DNA of 64,000 nucleotides, from contig NZ_BIMC01000004.1 of assembly GCF_004000885.1 (NCBI RefSeq), forward strand, positions 62,001-126,000, read 5' to 3'. Position numbers and translations under genes: made by a program. The DNA comes from Paenibacillus glucanolyticus NBRC 15330. Its GTDB lineage: Bacteria; Bacillota; Bacilli; Paenibacillales; Paenibacillaceae. The notes under the pieces are model-generated. The model had not been told where the DNA came from, ran no database searches, and worked only from the letters and a program-made list of their open reading frames with translations. Positions 8,976-17,374 of this stretch are shown here, piece after piece; position 1 is the stretch's first letter; every line of letters starts with the position of its first letter.

Positions 8976-9335
8976 ATGACCCGAAAATACAGGTTGATGC
9001 TTATTATGCTGGCGATGCTGGTGTTGTCTGCTTGCAGTGAAAGAACCGAGGACGACTCTGCGCTTCGCGCCAGTATTGTTACACCGGAGGAAGAAAAGGC
9101 GGTTGCCCTCTACAAGAGTCAGTGCCTCTCATGCCATGCTATCGATTTAGGCGGAAGGGTAGGTCCTAGTCTTAAAGATGTCGGAACGAGGCTCTCGGAG
9201 GATGAAATACGCGACATTGTAACGGATGGCTATAGAGGCATGCCTTCCTACAGGAAGATTCTAGAGGAGAGCGAGATCCAATCCATAGCGGCGTGGCTTG
9301 CGAACATGAACGAGGAGCAGGAGGGGGATACATGA
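8976..9335 (+). CDS. lipoprotein cytochrome c (c550/c551-like)
   Basis: A small membrane-anchored class I cytochrome c. The lipobox is MLVLSAC; after a short linker a single haem site CLSCH appears, with a distal axial Met in GYRGMPSY. About 85 residues of mature haem domain is normal for CccB-type cytochromes. I prefer the ATG at 8976 (GGGGTGG 8-9 nt upstream) over a GTG at 8964. The stop overlaps the next gene's start (ATGA). It is odd here because the neighbouring oxidase lacks a CuA site to receive its electrons. Confidence 0.9.
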   Translation: MTRKYRLMLIMLAMLVLSACSERTEDDSALRASIVTPEEEKAVALYKSQCLSCHAIDLGGRVGPSLKDVGTRLSEDEIRDIVTDGYRGMPSYRKILEESEIQSIAAWLANMNEEQEGDT

Positions 9336-9907
9336 AAAAGATCATGCTCATAGGCGTGCTCATGCTGGTGACGCTGGTGGCAGCCGCATGCGGCAATTCC
9401 AAGCCGAGTCAGCTGAGCATTCCGGTCCAGCCATTTGAATACATCAATCAGGATGAAGAGGAGGTCTCTTTAGCTGATCTGAAAGGGAAGGTGTGGATCG
9501 CGGACTTTGTATTCACACGCTGCATTACGGTGTGTCCAACCATGACTGCCAATATGGCAGAGCTGCAGCAGCGGTTGAGTGATGCGGGGCTCGAAGCCAC
9601 GCTGGTATCCTTTTCGGTAGACCCGGAACGGGATGAACCTGCGGCACTCAAGAGTTACCTGGGCAAATTTGATGCTAACTTCACGAACTGGCATGCGCTC
9701 ACGGGATATACGTTTGACGATATTAAATCGTTTGTGCTGCAATCCTTTAAAGCACCTATTGCCATGGATACAGCAGCAGATCAGGTCATTCATGGCACGT
9801 CCTTCTACCTGATAGACCAATCGGGCACGGTTGTCGCGAAATATGATGGCAACATGGACCCGCCTTATGACAAAATCCTGAAGGACGTTAAATCGCTGCT
9901 GAAGTAG
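9332..9907 (+). CDS. Sco1/SenC family copper chaperone, lipoprotein
   Basis: A 191-residue thioredoxin-fold protein anchored by a lipobox (VAAAC, Cys20). It has the Sco copper site: Cys64 and Cys68 in FTRCITVCP and His154 in VIHGTSFYL. Sco proteins deliver copper to, or reduce, the CuA cysteines of subunit II. No CuA subunit is encoded in this cluster, so it may serve another oxidase, or help CuB or general thiol homeostasis. The true start is the ATG at 9332, overlapping the cytochrome stop. The frame stays open upstream, but no signal peptide would result from an earlier start. Confidence 0.92.
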   Translation: MKKIMLIGVLMLVTLVAAACGNSKPSQLSIPVQPFEYINQDEEEVSLADLKGKVWIADFVFTRCITVCPTMTANMAELQQRLSDAGLEATLVSFSVDPERDEPAALKSYLGKFDANFTNWHALTGYTFDDIKSFVLQSFKAPIAMDTAADQVIHGTSFYLIDQSGTVVAKYDGNMDPPYDKILKDVKSLLK

Positions 9908-9933
9908 GGGCGGTCTAAGCGAGGTGGAATGAA

Positions 9934-10455
9934 ATGAACCGATTAGCTCATTCATCATGGATCCGATGGCTGATTCTTGCGCTTGTAACGGCAGCCGGAA
10001 TATACGCTCTCGTACATGCCCTGCTGGGGGATCAGGAAACCGCTGAGATTGGCCAAACGGCTCCCGACTTTGAGGCGGTGAATCTTCAGGACGAGCCCGT
10101 CAGGCTCTCCGATTACAGAGGGCAGCCCGTGCTGTTAAATTTCTGGGCGTCTTGGTGCGGTCCCTGCGTTAATGAAATGCCGATCCTGAACGAAGCGTAC
10201 GCGCAGGAATCCGGCACTCAGATTATCGCTGTCAATATAGGAGAAAGCCGAGAGAAAGCGGAGGCATTCGCTTCGAAGCATCATTTGGAGATGCCGATTG
10301 TGCTGGATCAGCACAATACAATCAAAGGCCAATACGGCATCAGCGGTCTTCCGGTAACCGTCTTGATTGATGACCAGGGTAAAATGGTTGATCGAGTCAC
10401 CGGCGAGCTGCCGAGTCTTGCGTTCGTCAAGGAATTGATGAGCAGGATTCAATAG
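9934..10455 (+). CDS. ResA/TlpA-like membrane-anchored thiol-disulfide oxidoreductase
   Basis: This 173-residue protein has one N-terminal anchor helix (about residues 10-30) and an extracytoplasmic thioredoxin fold with the active site WCGPC (Cys75, Cys78) and the cis-proline region SGLPVTVLI. The 'APDFEAVNLQDEPVRLSDYRG' start is standard for the AhpC/TSA-like ResA group. Such proteins reduce the CxxCH cysteines of apocytochrome c before haem attachment, which fits the neighbouring cytochrome c gene. It is the last gene of the respiratory cluster; a strong terminator follows at 10478. Confidence 0.9.
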   Translation: MNRLAHSSWIRWLILALVTAAGIYALVHALLGDQETAEIGQTAPDFEAVNLQDEPVRLSDYRGQPVLLNFWASWCGPCVNEMPILNEAYAQESGTQIIAVNIGESREKAEAFASKHHLEMPIVLDQHNTIKGQYGISGLPVTVLIDDQGKMVDRVTGELPSLAFVKELMSRIQ

Positions 10456-10477
10456 GAACAAGTGTGTTAGGACACGA

Positions 10478-10515
10478 GAACAAGGTTAGCTTCTGGTAAG
10501 CTAACCTTGTTCTTT
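10478..10515 (+). terminator. strong hairpin terminator between convergent genes
   Basis: A perfect 15-bp stem, GAACAAGGTTAGCTT paired with AAGCTAACCTTGTTC around the 5-nt loop CTGGT, followed by TTTA. It separates the respiratory cluster from the convergent MocR gene. Confidence 0.85.
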
Positions 10516-10549
10516 ATTCCAGGGAGGAGAAGATCCGTTAACGTCTGCC

Positions 10550-11995
10550 CTATTGAATCGTGGCGTGCAGAGCTTGAGCAAACCTCGAGATGCCGGACGG
10601 GATATCCTCAGCCCTGGCACGGGCATAAGTGAATCTAACGTAACCGGATGCTGAACCGTATACGCTTCCCGGCGCAAAAATAACGCCCTTTTGAATGGAA
10701 GCTTCCAGCAGCTTGCTATCATTCACTTCCGGCATGATTTTGCACCAGAGATGCAAACCGCCCTCAGGCACATGGAACTGAACGAGACCGTTCAGCTCTT
10801 TCCGAAGGGACTCCATCAGTAAGTCACGCTTGTACAGTAAGCTAGCTCTCAGCTTGTCCAGATGAGGCGCAAAATAGGAGGAGCTGAGAAACTGTCCAGC
10901 GAGGCTTTGGGGAACCACGCTCAGCCCGAAATCCATCTGCTGTCTGGCGTCCGCGAGCCGTTCAACGACAGAATTCGGGGCGACCATCCAGCCTACGCGG
11001 AGGCCGGACGCTGCGATTTTTGATAGAGATCCAATGTACAGCACCGACCCGATTGAATCCACGGACTTCAGCGGTGCAGGGGGCGAACACTGGTAGGCCG
11101 TCAAACTGAAGGGGTCATCCTCCACGATAGGAAGCCCAAGCTCACTTGCAACATCAAGCAGTTGGGCTCTTCTCTCTTCAGCCAAGACGGTGCCTGTCGG
11201 ATTCTGAAAATTCGGATTAATAAAAATCATCTTGATCCGGTGTTTCTTGTACAGGGAGCGTATGTCCTCTGGCTGTACCCCTCGTTCATCAACAGGCAGT
11301 CTGAACAATCGAAGACCGGCAGATTGAAACATAGGCAGTGAATAGCAATATGACGGGTCTTCAATAGCCACTGCGTCACCAGGCGAAAGCAAGCACTGCG
11401 TAATGAGGTACAGCGATTGCTGGGAGCCTGACGTGATTAATATGGACGATTCGGTGGTATGAATCCCCCGATATTGTTTGAGATAGGTTACCAATGCCTG
11501 TCGTAGTGGACCATATCCTTGCGGATTGTCATAACCCAGGTAGGGAGTATCCGGTTTCTGACTCAATATCGTATTCATTTCTTCGTTCGGCGCCAAATCG
11601 CCGGCAAGCTCTCCGCTCGCAAAATCAATCAGGGAGGGATCATAAGCCAATGCTTCCCGAATGCGACGGAGAAAAGGCAGGTTAGGCAGGAAGTTTCCTC
11701 CCTCCGCGTAACGGTGCCAGTTCGGCGTATGCTTGGGTGTAGCTCCCCACTTGGAGCTGCTGACCCGAGTTCCGCTCCCGGAACGGCTCTCTATGATACC
11801 AAGCGCCCGAAGCTCCGAGTAAGCCAGAACCACGGTGCTTCGATTAACTCCCAATTGCTCGGCGAGTTTGCGTTCGGATGGAAGTAAACTCCCTGGCGGA
11901 AACTCACCGTAAGATATTCTTTGCTCCAGATCATCAGCAATTTGCTGATATAGAGGTTGTGTGCTGTTACGATCCGGCTTCCACACTTTCCTCAT
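10550..11995 (-). CDS. MocR-type GntR regulator with aminotransferase domain
   Basis: This 481-residue protein has an N-terminal GntR winged helix (about residues 10-80: PLYQQIADDLEQRI, LLPSERKLAEQLGVNRSTVVLAY) fused to a class I aminotransferase-like domain (about residues 110-480). The PLP-binding lysine lies in YIGSLSKIAASGLRVGW, and the cofactor-site motif is NPNFQNPTGTVL. MocR proteins such as PdxR and GabR use PLP or its adducts as an effector, usually to control vitamin B6 or amine metabolism. No such genes are adjacent, so its target is open. The 297-bp gap to bdbC should hold both promoters. Confidence 0.9.
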   Translation of the reverse strand: MRKVWKPDRNSTQPLYQQIADDLEQRISYGEFPPGSLLPSERKLAEQLGVNRSTVVLAYSELRALGIIESRSGSGTRVSSSKWGATPKHTPNWHRYAEGGNFLPNLPFLRRIREALAYDPSLIDFASGELAGDLAPNEEMNTILSQKPDTPYLGYDNPQGYGPLRQALVTYLKQYRGIHTTESSILITSGSQQSLYLITQCLLSPGDAVAIEDPSYCYSLPMFQSAGLRLFRLPVDERGVQPEDIRSLYKKHRIKMIFINPNFQNPTGTVLAEERRAQLLDVASELGLPIVEDDPFSLTAYQCSPPAPLKSVDSIGSVLYIGSLSKIAASGLRVGWMVAPNSVVERLADARQQMDFGLSVVPQSLAGQFLSSSYFAPHLDKLRASLLYKRDLLMESLRKELNGLVQFHVPEGGLHLWCKIMPEVNDSKLLEASIQKGVIFAPGSVYGSASGYVRFTYARARAEDIPSGISRFAQALHATIQ

Positions 11996-12292
11996 CCTCT
12001 CATGACATATTCAGGTTGTTCCTGTCTGTAATCTTGATCATATCACTATGCACAAATAAAGGGTTTTCATAATTTTATCATTATGATGACAAATCTCTAT
12101 CAATCTGTTGAACATGGATGGTGCCTTCAGACCGTGAATTGGATGGGGTAAGCATGATAAACATTTGTGCCGATGATCATTCGTATTATCGTCCAGAGAA
12201 CGAGCGAATATAGCCCGTAAGGGTCATTCTTCGGGGACAGCATGTGCACTATGATGATACAGAGCAGCATAAATATGAGATGAATAAGGAGA

Positions 12293-12757
12293 ATGAACCC
12301 ATTGACGACTTATAAATTCCAGCCAGATTTCCGACTCGGGGCTGCATGGATCATTTCGATTGCAGCAACTCTGGGAAGCCTTTATTTTAGCGAAATCAAA
12401 GGATATATCCCATGTGACTTGTGTTGGTTTCAGAGGATTTTTATGTACCCGCTAACCATTCTCTTGGGCATTGCGTATTACAAGAAAGATTTGGGAATCA
12501 TGAAGTATGTTCTTCCTCTCTCTTGTATCGGAGGAGCCATCTCGGTATACCACATCGCGTATCAGCGCTTCTATTCGTTGTTTAGCAATCATGGTTTAGC
12601 AGCTTGCGGCCCCACTCCCTGCAACGTAAATTACTTTACCTGGCTGGGTTTTATTACAATTCCTGTTATGGCTCTAACCGCGTTTCTGTTAATCACCGTC
12701 CTGCTGTGGAGTTTATCCAGAGCCGCCAAGGCGGCGGGAGCCGGTACCGAAGACTAA
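12293..12757 (+). CDS. bdbC: disulfide bond formation protein, DsbB/BdbC type
   Basis: This 154-residue four-helix membrane protein reoxidises a periplasm-side thiol oxidase and passes electrons to quinone. The two redox pairs are visible: Cys41/Cys44 (CDLC, followed by WFQRIFMYP, the family signature) and Cys105/Cys110 in CGPTPC. RBS AAGGAG lies just before the ATG. It stands alone with no bdbD/dsbA-like partner beside it. Short possible reading frames in its 5' region (for example 19 codons from about 12154) are not convincing. Confidence 0.9.
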   Translation: MNPLTTYKFQPDFRLGAAWIISIAATLGSLYFSEIKGYIPCDLCWFQRIFMYPLTILLGIAYYKKDLGIMKYVLPLSCIGGAISVYHIAYQRFYSLFSNHGLAACGPTPCNVNYFTWLGFITIPVMALTAFLLITVLLWSLSRAAKAAGAGTED

Positions 12758-12776
12758 GCGCAATCAGACCTGCTTC

Positions 12777-12836
12777 TTGACAAAGCATAAGAACAGGATT
12801 AAAGTATGGTTTAACTAATCGTAATCGTTACGATTA
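12777..12836 (+). promoter_or_regulatory. rpmG promoter with Zur operator
   Basis: A consensus -35 TTGACA (12777-12782), 17-bp spacer and -10 TAAAGT (12800-12805) are followed by a 21-bp near-perfect inverted repeat at 12816-12836. The repeat core is TCGTAATCGTTACGA. Arms of 10 bp match at nine positions around a single central base, the 7-1-7 layout of Firmicute Zur boxes (consensus TCGTAATNATTACGA). Lying over the expected transcription start, it should repress rpmG when zinc is plentiful. Confidence 0.8.
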
Positions 12837-12865
12837 ATAAAATGTGAGATGAGGAGGTGCTGAAT

Positions 12866-13015
12866 ATGAGAGTGACGGTAACTTTGGCATGCACGGAAAC
12901 CGGTGACCGCAACTATACAACGACAAAAAATAAACGAAATCACCCGGAGCGGATGGAGTTGCGCAAATATAGTCCGCGCTTGAAGCGAGTAACACTTCAT
13001 CGGGAAACACGCTAG
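12866..13015 (+). CDS. rpmG: ribosomal protein L33, zinc-free (C-) paralogue
   Basis: A 49-residue L33 ([17 protein letters not shown] ... LHRETR). Zinc-binding L33 forms carry two CxxC pairs; here only Cys9 remains (ACTETG in place of ACTECG, and YSPRLK in place of YCPRDK), so it cannot bind zinc. C- paralogues replace the zinc form on ribosomes in zinc starvation and release its zinc. The upstream Zur box fits this exactly. RBS GAGGAGGTG lies 7-8 nt before the ATG, and a hairpin follows at 13034. Confidence 0.92.
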   Translation: MRVTVTLACTETGDRNYTTTKNKRNHPERMELRKYSPRLKRVTLHRETR

Positions 13016-13033
13016 TTCATACGAACCACCAGG

Positions 13034-13058
13034 AGCCGGACCCATGGTCCGGCTTATT
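13034..13058 (+). terminator. likely rho-independent terminator of rpmG
   Basis: AGCCGGACC-CAT-GGTCCGGCT is a perfect 9-bp GC-rich stem, followed by TATTTG. The T tract is short, so termination may be partial. Confidence 0.6.
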
Positions 13059-13128
13059 TGACTTCATACGAAATGGGACTACACTGAGATTAGCAGGTTC
13101 CTGCAAAATTGAAGAGAGGAGGGATGAT

Positions 13129-13605
13129 ATGCATCAGGAACGACATGATGCTGGCGGCGAGCTGCTGCTGAGCACACATACCGACGAGCAGTGGCGTCGG
13201 AGAAGGCGGGAGTTAAACGATTGGATTAACAGACCCAAGGTGCGCAAGCTGCCCAAGCGTACGCGGCTATTCGGCAAAACGCCGGTTGACGAGCAGCTGC
13301 ATCCGATATTGATCCGGCTGCAGCGTGCAGGACTGGTCACCGAGTTCTCCTGCGCTGGTGTGAGTCCCCTCGATGAACCTGTGGACCATTCGCTGTATGC
13401 CTATCTTACGTATTTTTCCGACCGCGGTCCTGCGGAGTCGTTCACGAACCTTCTTATGAGGAACATGAAACATCGAGCGCTCATAACCTATGAGCCTTCC
13501 CGTAGCCGCTACGATGTGTCTTCGTTTTTCATCGGACATAACCGTTCCTTCTGCATTCTTTTACTGCATAGCGCGGAGCAGTTCATTCAGGAATCCCGCT
13601 TGTGA
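13129..13605 (+). CDS. conserved-looking protein of unknown function
   Basis: I do not recognise this 158-residue soluble protein with certainty. It has a charged N-terminal third (WRRRRRELNDWINRPKVRKLPKRTR) and then a compact domain with LHPILIRLQRAGLVTEFSCAGVS, a histidine/tyrosine stretch DHSLYAYLTYF and a C-terminal SSFFIGHNRSFCILLL. The 'G..TEFSCAG' turn recalls small proteins that read L..L...GY.T..SCxGH, but no function follows from it. RBS AGAGGAGGG precedes the ATG. It lies between rpmG and a DUF1349 gene, the latter starting 43 bp downstream. Confidence 0.55.
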   Translation: MHQERHDAGGELLLSTHTDEQWRRRRRELNDWINRPKVRKLPKRTRLFGKTPVDEQLHPILIRLQRAGLVTEFSCAGVSPLDEPVDHSLYAYLTYFSDRGPAESFTNLLMRNMKHRALITYEPSRSRYDVSSFFIGHNRSFCILLLHSAEQFIQESRL

Positions 13606-13648
13606 AGATACTGAAATAACATTAGATGAGGTAAGGAGTCGTGATGGA

Positions 13649-14263
13649 ATGATACGTAGCCGAATATCTTGGGATTCGGGTCAATGGACAACCGTGCCGA
13701 TATCAGTCACCGAGACGAAGGAAGGACAATATTTGAAGGTAGAGTCCAGAGAAGGCAGTGATTATTGGGAGAAAACCTTATACGGGTTTCAACGCGACAG
13801 CGGACATTCTCTGCTCACACGGTGGGAAAAGGATACGGCCATGGAAGTAACGTTTCAGCTGCAATCGTTTACGGAGCTTTATGATCAGGCAGGAATCATG
13901 CTGATGAACGCTCCGAGGCAATGGATCAAAGCAGGGATCGAGATTAATGATGGAATCCCGCAGCTTGCTGTTGTTGTCACTCAAGGATACTCGGATTGGT
14001 CGCTCGCACCTGTACCGGAGTGGGTTGGCGAGAATGTCACGATCCGCGCTTCGAGAATGAATGATGCGGTCATCATTAGGGCGAGAACTGAGACGCATCC
14101 TTGGCGAACTCTTCGAGTGGCGCCTTTTCCGATCAATACAGCAAGTCAGGCAGGGCCTTTTATTTGTTCGCCGACCCGTTCCGGGCTGCACGTAACCTTC
14201 ACACGCTGGGTAATGACCGATCCTGACAGTGACATTCATGTTGATCCGTCTACTGAAGATTAG
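13649..14263 (+). CDS. DUF1349 family protein (concanavalin-like fold)
   Basis: This 204-residue cytosolic protein starts at the ATG at 13649 with AAGGAG 10 nt upstream; the frame is open further 5' but overlaps the previous gene out of register. Hallmarks are DYWEKTLYGFQRDSGHSLL, then YDQAGIMLMNAPRQWIKAGIEINDG and GYSDWSLAPVP. This is the DUF1349 pattern (D..DQAGL......WIK.G.E...G....V....SDW). The fold is a lectin-like beta sandwich. The molecular role is unknown; a yeast relative was linked to enolase regulation. Confidence 0.8.
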   Translation: MIRSRISWDSGQWTTVPISVTETKEGQYLKVESREGSDYWEKTLYGFQRDSGHSLLTRWEKDTAMEVTFQLQSFTELYDQAGIMLMNAPRQWIKAGIEINDGIPQLAVVVTQGYSDWSLAPVPEWVGENVTIRASRMNDAVIIRARTETHPWRTLRVAPFPINTASQAGPFICSPTRSGLHVTFTRWVMTDPDSDIHVDPSTED

Positions 14264-14343
14264 GATCGTTTCTGTGGAATCAGTCAGATTAATATAGGGT
14301 CTGCTCTAAATCAACCACTCCAAATCGTAAGGATGCGATAATT

Positions 14344-16113
14344 ATGAAGAAAATCATGAACAAACCGGAAACCCTCGTCAGAGAGATGTGCAGCGGCTTC
14401 GTCATGGCTCATCCAGAGTTGGAATTTCATCATAAGCATACCTTTATCCAAAAGAAAAACATGAACCAGGACAAAGTAACCTTGATCAGTGGCGGGGGGA
14501 GCGGGCATGAGCCTGCGCATGCGGGTTTTATCGGCAAGGGCATGCTGGACGTCGCGGTTTGCGGCGATGTGTTTGCATCTCCATCCCAAATTCAGGTGTA
14601 TCAGGCAATCCGGGCATCGGCCAGTCGGAAGGGCACCCTGTTGATTATTAAGAACTACAGCGGAGATATGATGAATTTCAAGAATGCCGCCTATCTGGCG
14701 AATGAAGATGGCATTCAAGTCGACTATGTGAAGGTTGACGATGACATCGCGGTTGAAGACAGCCTGTACACCGTAGGAAAAAGAGGGGTCGCGGGCACGG
14801 TTTTGGTACATAAAATAGCGGGTGCGGCCGCAGAGGTCGGCATGTCGCTGGAGCAGGTTAAAGAAGCGGCTCAGCATGCCATCGATAATGTCAAAAGCAT
14901 TGGCTGTGCGTTCACGTCCTGCACGGTGCCTGCCAAGGGGACGCCGACTTTCTCCATTGGCGAGCAGGAAATGGAGTATGGCGTAGGCATTCACGGCGAG
15001 CCTGGAATCCGCCGTGAGCAGATGATTCCGGCTGACGAGCTGGCACGGAGAATGGTAGCGGAGCTGCTGGAAAGTCTGCAAGTAAACGGTGATAGCCCGC
15101 AGGAAGTTGCCGTATTGGTCAACGGCTTCGGGGGCACCCCGCTGCAGGAGCTGTATCTCTTGAACCGTTCTGTCATGCGGGAATTAAATCAGCGGAACGT
15201 TACGGTGCTTAAAGTCTTTGTCGGCAATTACATGACAAGCATCGATATGGTAGGCGCTTCGGTCTCCATCATGAAATTGACGGACCAGCTGAAATATTTG
15301 CTGGGCGAGCCGTGTGACACGCCTGCACTCGTAACACGAGGACCGCTAGAGCCTGTCGTATTTCACGATGTTCTAGAGGAATCCTGGCATAAGAAGCAGC
15401 CGGAATCCTACAACATGGTGACACATGAAGAGTATGCTGCCGTTTCGGACGATCAATTGTCACTGAACAACATCATCTACTTGATAGACAAAATGAGTGA
15501 GGTCATTATTGCGAACGAAGTCCCGTTCTGTGAACTGGATGCGCACGCCGGTGACGGTGATTTTGGCATGAGTGTTGCCAAGGGATTCAAGCAACTCAAA
15601 GCCGAATGGGAGGAGCTTATATCCGAGGCCGCTGATATCGGAAGTTTCTTGAACGCCTGTTCACTGATTATCATGGAGCATTGCGGCGGCGCATCCGGTC
15701 CGATCTGGGGCTCTGCCTTTCGGGCGGCGGGCAAATATGCGTTGCATAAGAAGGAGCTGTCCATAGCTGAAATCGCCGAGATGATGGAAGCCGTGGTTCA
15801 AGGAATACAGGACACGGGTGAAAGATCCTTTGGAAGAGGGGCAGTTGTGGGGGATAAGACGCTGATGGACGCACTCATTCCGTATGCTGAGGCTTGGAGA
15901 GTTAGCGCGCATGACGGGGAGAATCTGTTGGCTGCCGGCGTTCAAGCGGCACGGGCAGCCGTGGAGGGTGGAAAAAGCACGGAGGCCCTCGTAGCTCGCA
16001 TGGGAAGAGCCGGAACCGTCGGCGAGCGGAGCATCGGCTACCCGGACGCCGGGGCACATGCGCTCGGGGTTATATTTACGGAGCTTTCCCAATCGCTCAC
16101 AAGAGCAAAATAG
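14344..16113 (+). CDS. dhaKL: ATP-dependent dihydroxyacetone kinase, single chain (DhaK-DhaL)
   Basis: This 589-residue enzyme phosphorylates dihydroxyacetone (and often glyceraldehyde) with ATP. The DhaK half (about 1-330) holds the substrate loop SGGGSGHEPAHAGF and the covalent-adduct histidine in GVGIHGEPGI. The DhaL half (about 370-589) holds the Mg-ATP site LDAHAGDGDFGMS and GGASGPIWGSAFRAAG. This fused layout is the ATP-dependent type, unlike the split PTS-dependent DhaK/DhaL/DhaM, and no DhaM is nearby. It feeds dihydroxyacetone phosphate to glycolysis. It is likely monocistronic: a terminator follows at 16128. Confidence 0.93.
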   Translation: MKKIMNKPETLVREMCSGFVMAHPELEFHHKHTFIQKKNMNQDKVTLISGGGSGHEPAHAGFIGKGMLDVAVCGDVFASPSQIQVYQAIRASASRKGTLLIIKNYSGDMMNFKNAAYLANEDGIQVDYVKVDDDIAVEDSLYTVGKRGVAGTVLVHKIAGAAAEVGMSLEQVKEAAQHAIDNVKSIGCAFTSCTVPAKGTPTFSIGEQEMEYGVGIHGEPGIRREQMIPADELARRMVAELLESLQVNGDSPQEVAVLVNGFGGTPLQELYLLNRSVMRELNQRNVTVLKVFVGNYMTSIDMVGASVSIMKLTDQLKYLLGEPCDTPALVTRGPLEPVVFHDVLEESWHKKQPESYNMVTHEEYAAVSDDQLSLNNIIYLIDKMSEVIIANEVPFCELDAHAGDGDFGMSVAKGFKQLKAEWEELISEAADIGSFLNACSLIIMEHCGGASGPIWGSAFRAAGKYALHKKELSIAEIAEMMEAVVQGIQDTGERSFGRGAVVGDKTLMDALIPYAEAWRVSAHDGENLLAAGVQAARAAVEGGKSTEALVARMGRAGTVGERSIGYPDAGAHALGVIFTELSQSLTRAK

Positions 16114-16127
16114 AATAATCAAACCAA

Positions 16128-16165
16128 GGAGCCTCGCTTTCATTTGTGAAAGGCGAGGCTTCTTT
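16128..16165 (+). terminator. rho-independent terminator of dhaKL
   Basis: GCCTCGCTTTCA and TGAAAGGCGAGGC pair around a short loop with one bulge, followed by TTCTTT. Confidence 0.75.
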
Positions 16166-16281
16166 GCTGCTCGTTGTTCTTGTATCAATTGCTACAGCCC
16201 GGGTGCAATGTGCAGTGATAATATTGAGGATAGATGGACTTACATACGATTAATAACACAAACAAAAGGGGATTGGACCAG

Positions 16282-17226
16282 ATGCCGAGTAAAGAAAGCA
16301 TAGCTATCAAACAGAAACTGACGGCCGAGGGATTTCATCATAAATGGGAGGATGCCAAGGCAATTCGGCAGTATATCGCTACCATGCCTCCTTATCCCGC
16401 CCTTACCGGCGAGCAGGAAGGATTTGAAATGCGATCTTTCCAGAGCGAAAGCGGTTTGAGTATGAACTATTATATATCGCATGGTGCTAGGGATAAGGGA
16501 ACGGTCCTATATTTGCACGGCGGCGCCTATATCGAAGAAATTCTCCCGCCTCATTTTGCTTTTGTTAAACAGTGGACGAAATTAACCGGATTATCGATAT
16601 ATATGCCCAACTATCCGACCGTGCCAAGCATAGAAGCAGGGGATCTGACTGAGCTGATGCGCGAATATTATAAGTTTGTCTGCTCTAAGGCCCAGAGTCC
16701 GGTACTTCTGATGGGGGATTCGGCTGGCGGCGCATTAGCACTGAACGTGGCCCAAGGATTCAAAGGGACGCCACTTACGCCCAAGCGATTAATTCTGATT
16801 GCACCTTGGGTGGACGTCGCCATGGACAATCCGCAGATAGCCAATCTCGGCATACCGCAGCGGGATGTCTTCCTGCAGCCGGCTGGTCTTGGAGCAGTCG
16901 GAAGGATGTATGCAGGGAATCTGCCCATGGACGATCCTGCGGTCAGCCCATTGTTCGGCGATATGAAGAACCTGCCAAGCACGGTGATCCTGATCGGGAC
17001 CGATGATTCCCTGCTGCCGGATGCCCGGCTGCTGCGTGATCGATTGGATGTTGAGGGTGTCGATACGGAGTACTGGGAGTATGAATATATGATGCATGTC
17101 TGGCCTCTTTTTCCGATGCCTGAAGCTGAAGAGGCGCTGGACAGGCTGCAGCGGTTAATCATACGTGATTTAGAATACGATGAAATGGATGGTAAGCTAA
17201 AGGACCAATTGGATGGTCAGAACTGA
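16282..17226 (+). CDS. alpha/beta hydrolase, hormone-sensitive-lipase family esterase
   Basis: This cytosolic esterase of about 314 residues has the oxyanion-hole motif YLHGGAY, the nucleophile elbow GDSAGG (catalytic Ser) and a C-terminal acid/histidine pair (IGTDDSLLPDA, then MMHVWPLF). These are typical of the HSL group acting on short-chain esters. The ATG at 16282 has AAGGGGA about 9 nt upstream. An alternative ATG at 16234 (weaker GAGG) would add 16 residues. The physiological substrate is unknown. Confidence 0.85.
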   Translation: MPSKESIAIKQKLTAEGFHHKWEDAKAIRQYIATMPPYPALTGEQEGFEMRSFQSESGLSMNYYISHGARDKGTVLYLHGGAYIEEILPPHFAFVKQWTKLTGLSIYMPNYPTVPSIEAGDLTELMREYYKFVCSKAQSPVLLMGDSAGGALALNVAQGFKGTPLTPKRLILIAPWVDVAMDNPQIANLGIPQRDVFLQPAGLGAVGRMYAGNLPMDDPAVSPLFGDMKNLPSTVILIGTDDSLLPDARLLRDRLDVEGVDTEYWEYEYMMHVWPLFPMPEAEEALDRLQRLIIRDLEYDEMDGKLKDQLDGQN

Positions 17227-17374
17227 CGCGCAATTGGATGGTGTGCATTAACCGTTTGTTCATTATAATGAGGCTGAACGAACAAGTTATGATGAATGAT
17301 GTTGATCCTGGTGCCTCGGGTCAATAGCAGATTCTGTATAATGAATAATCGAATGGGGTTGTTTGGGGTTGGTT

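Noticed and set aside
12154..12213. A 19-codon leader-peptide-like frame upstream of bdbC
   Set aside because: Has a GGGGTAAG site but no attenuator structure or amino-acid bias to support it.
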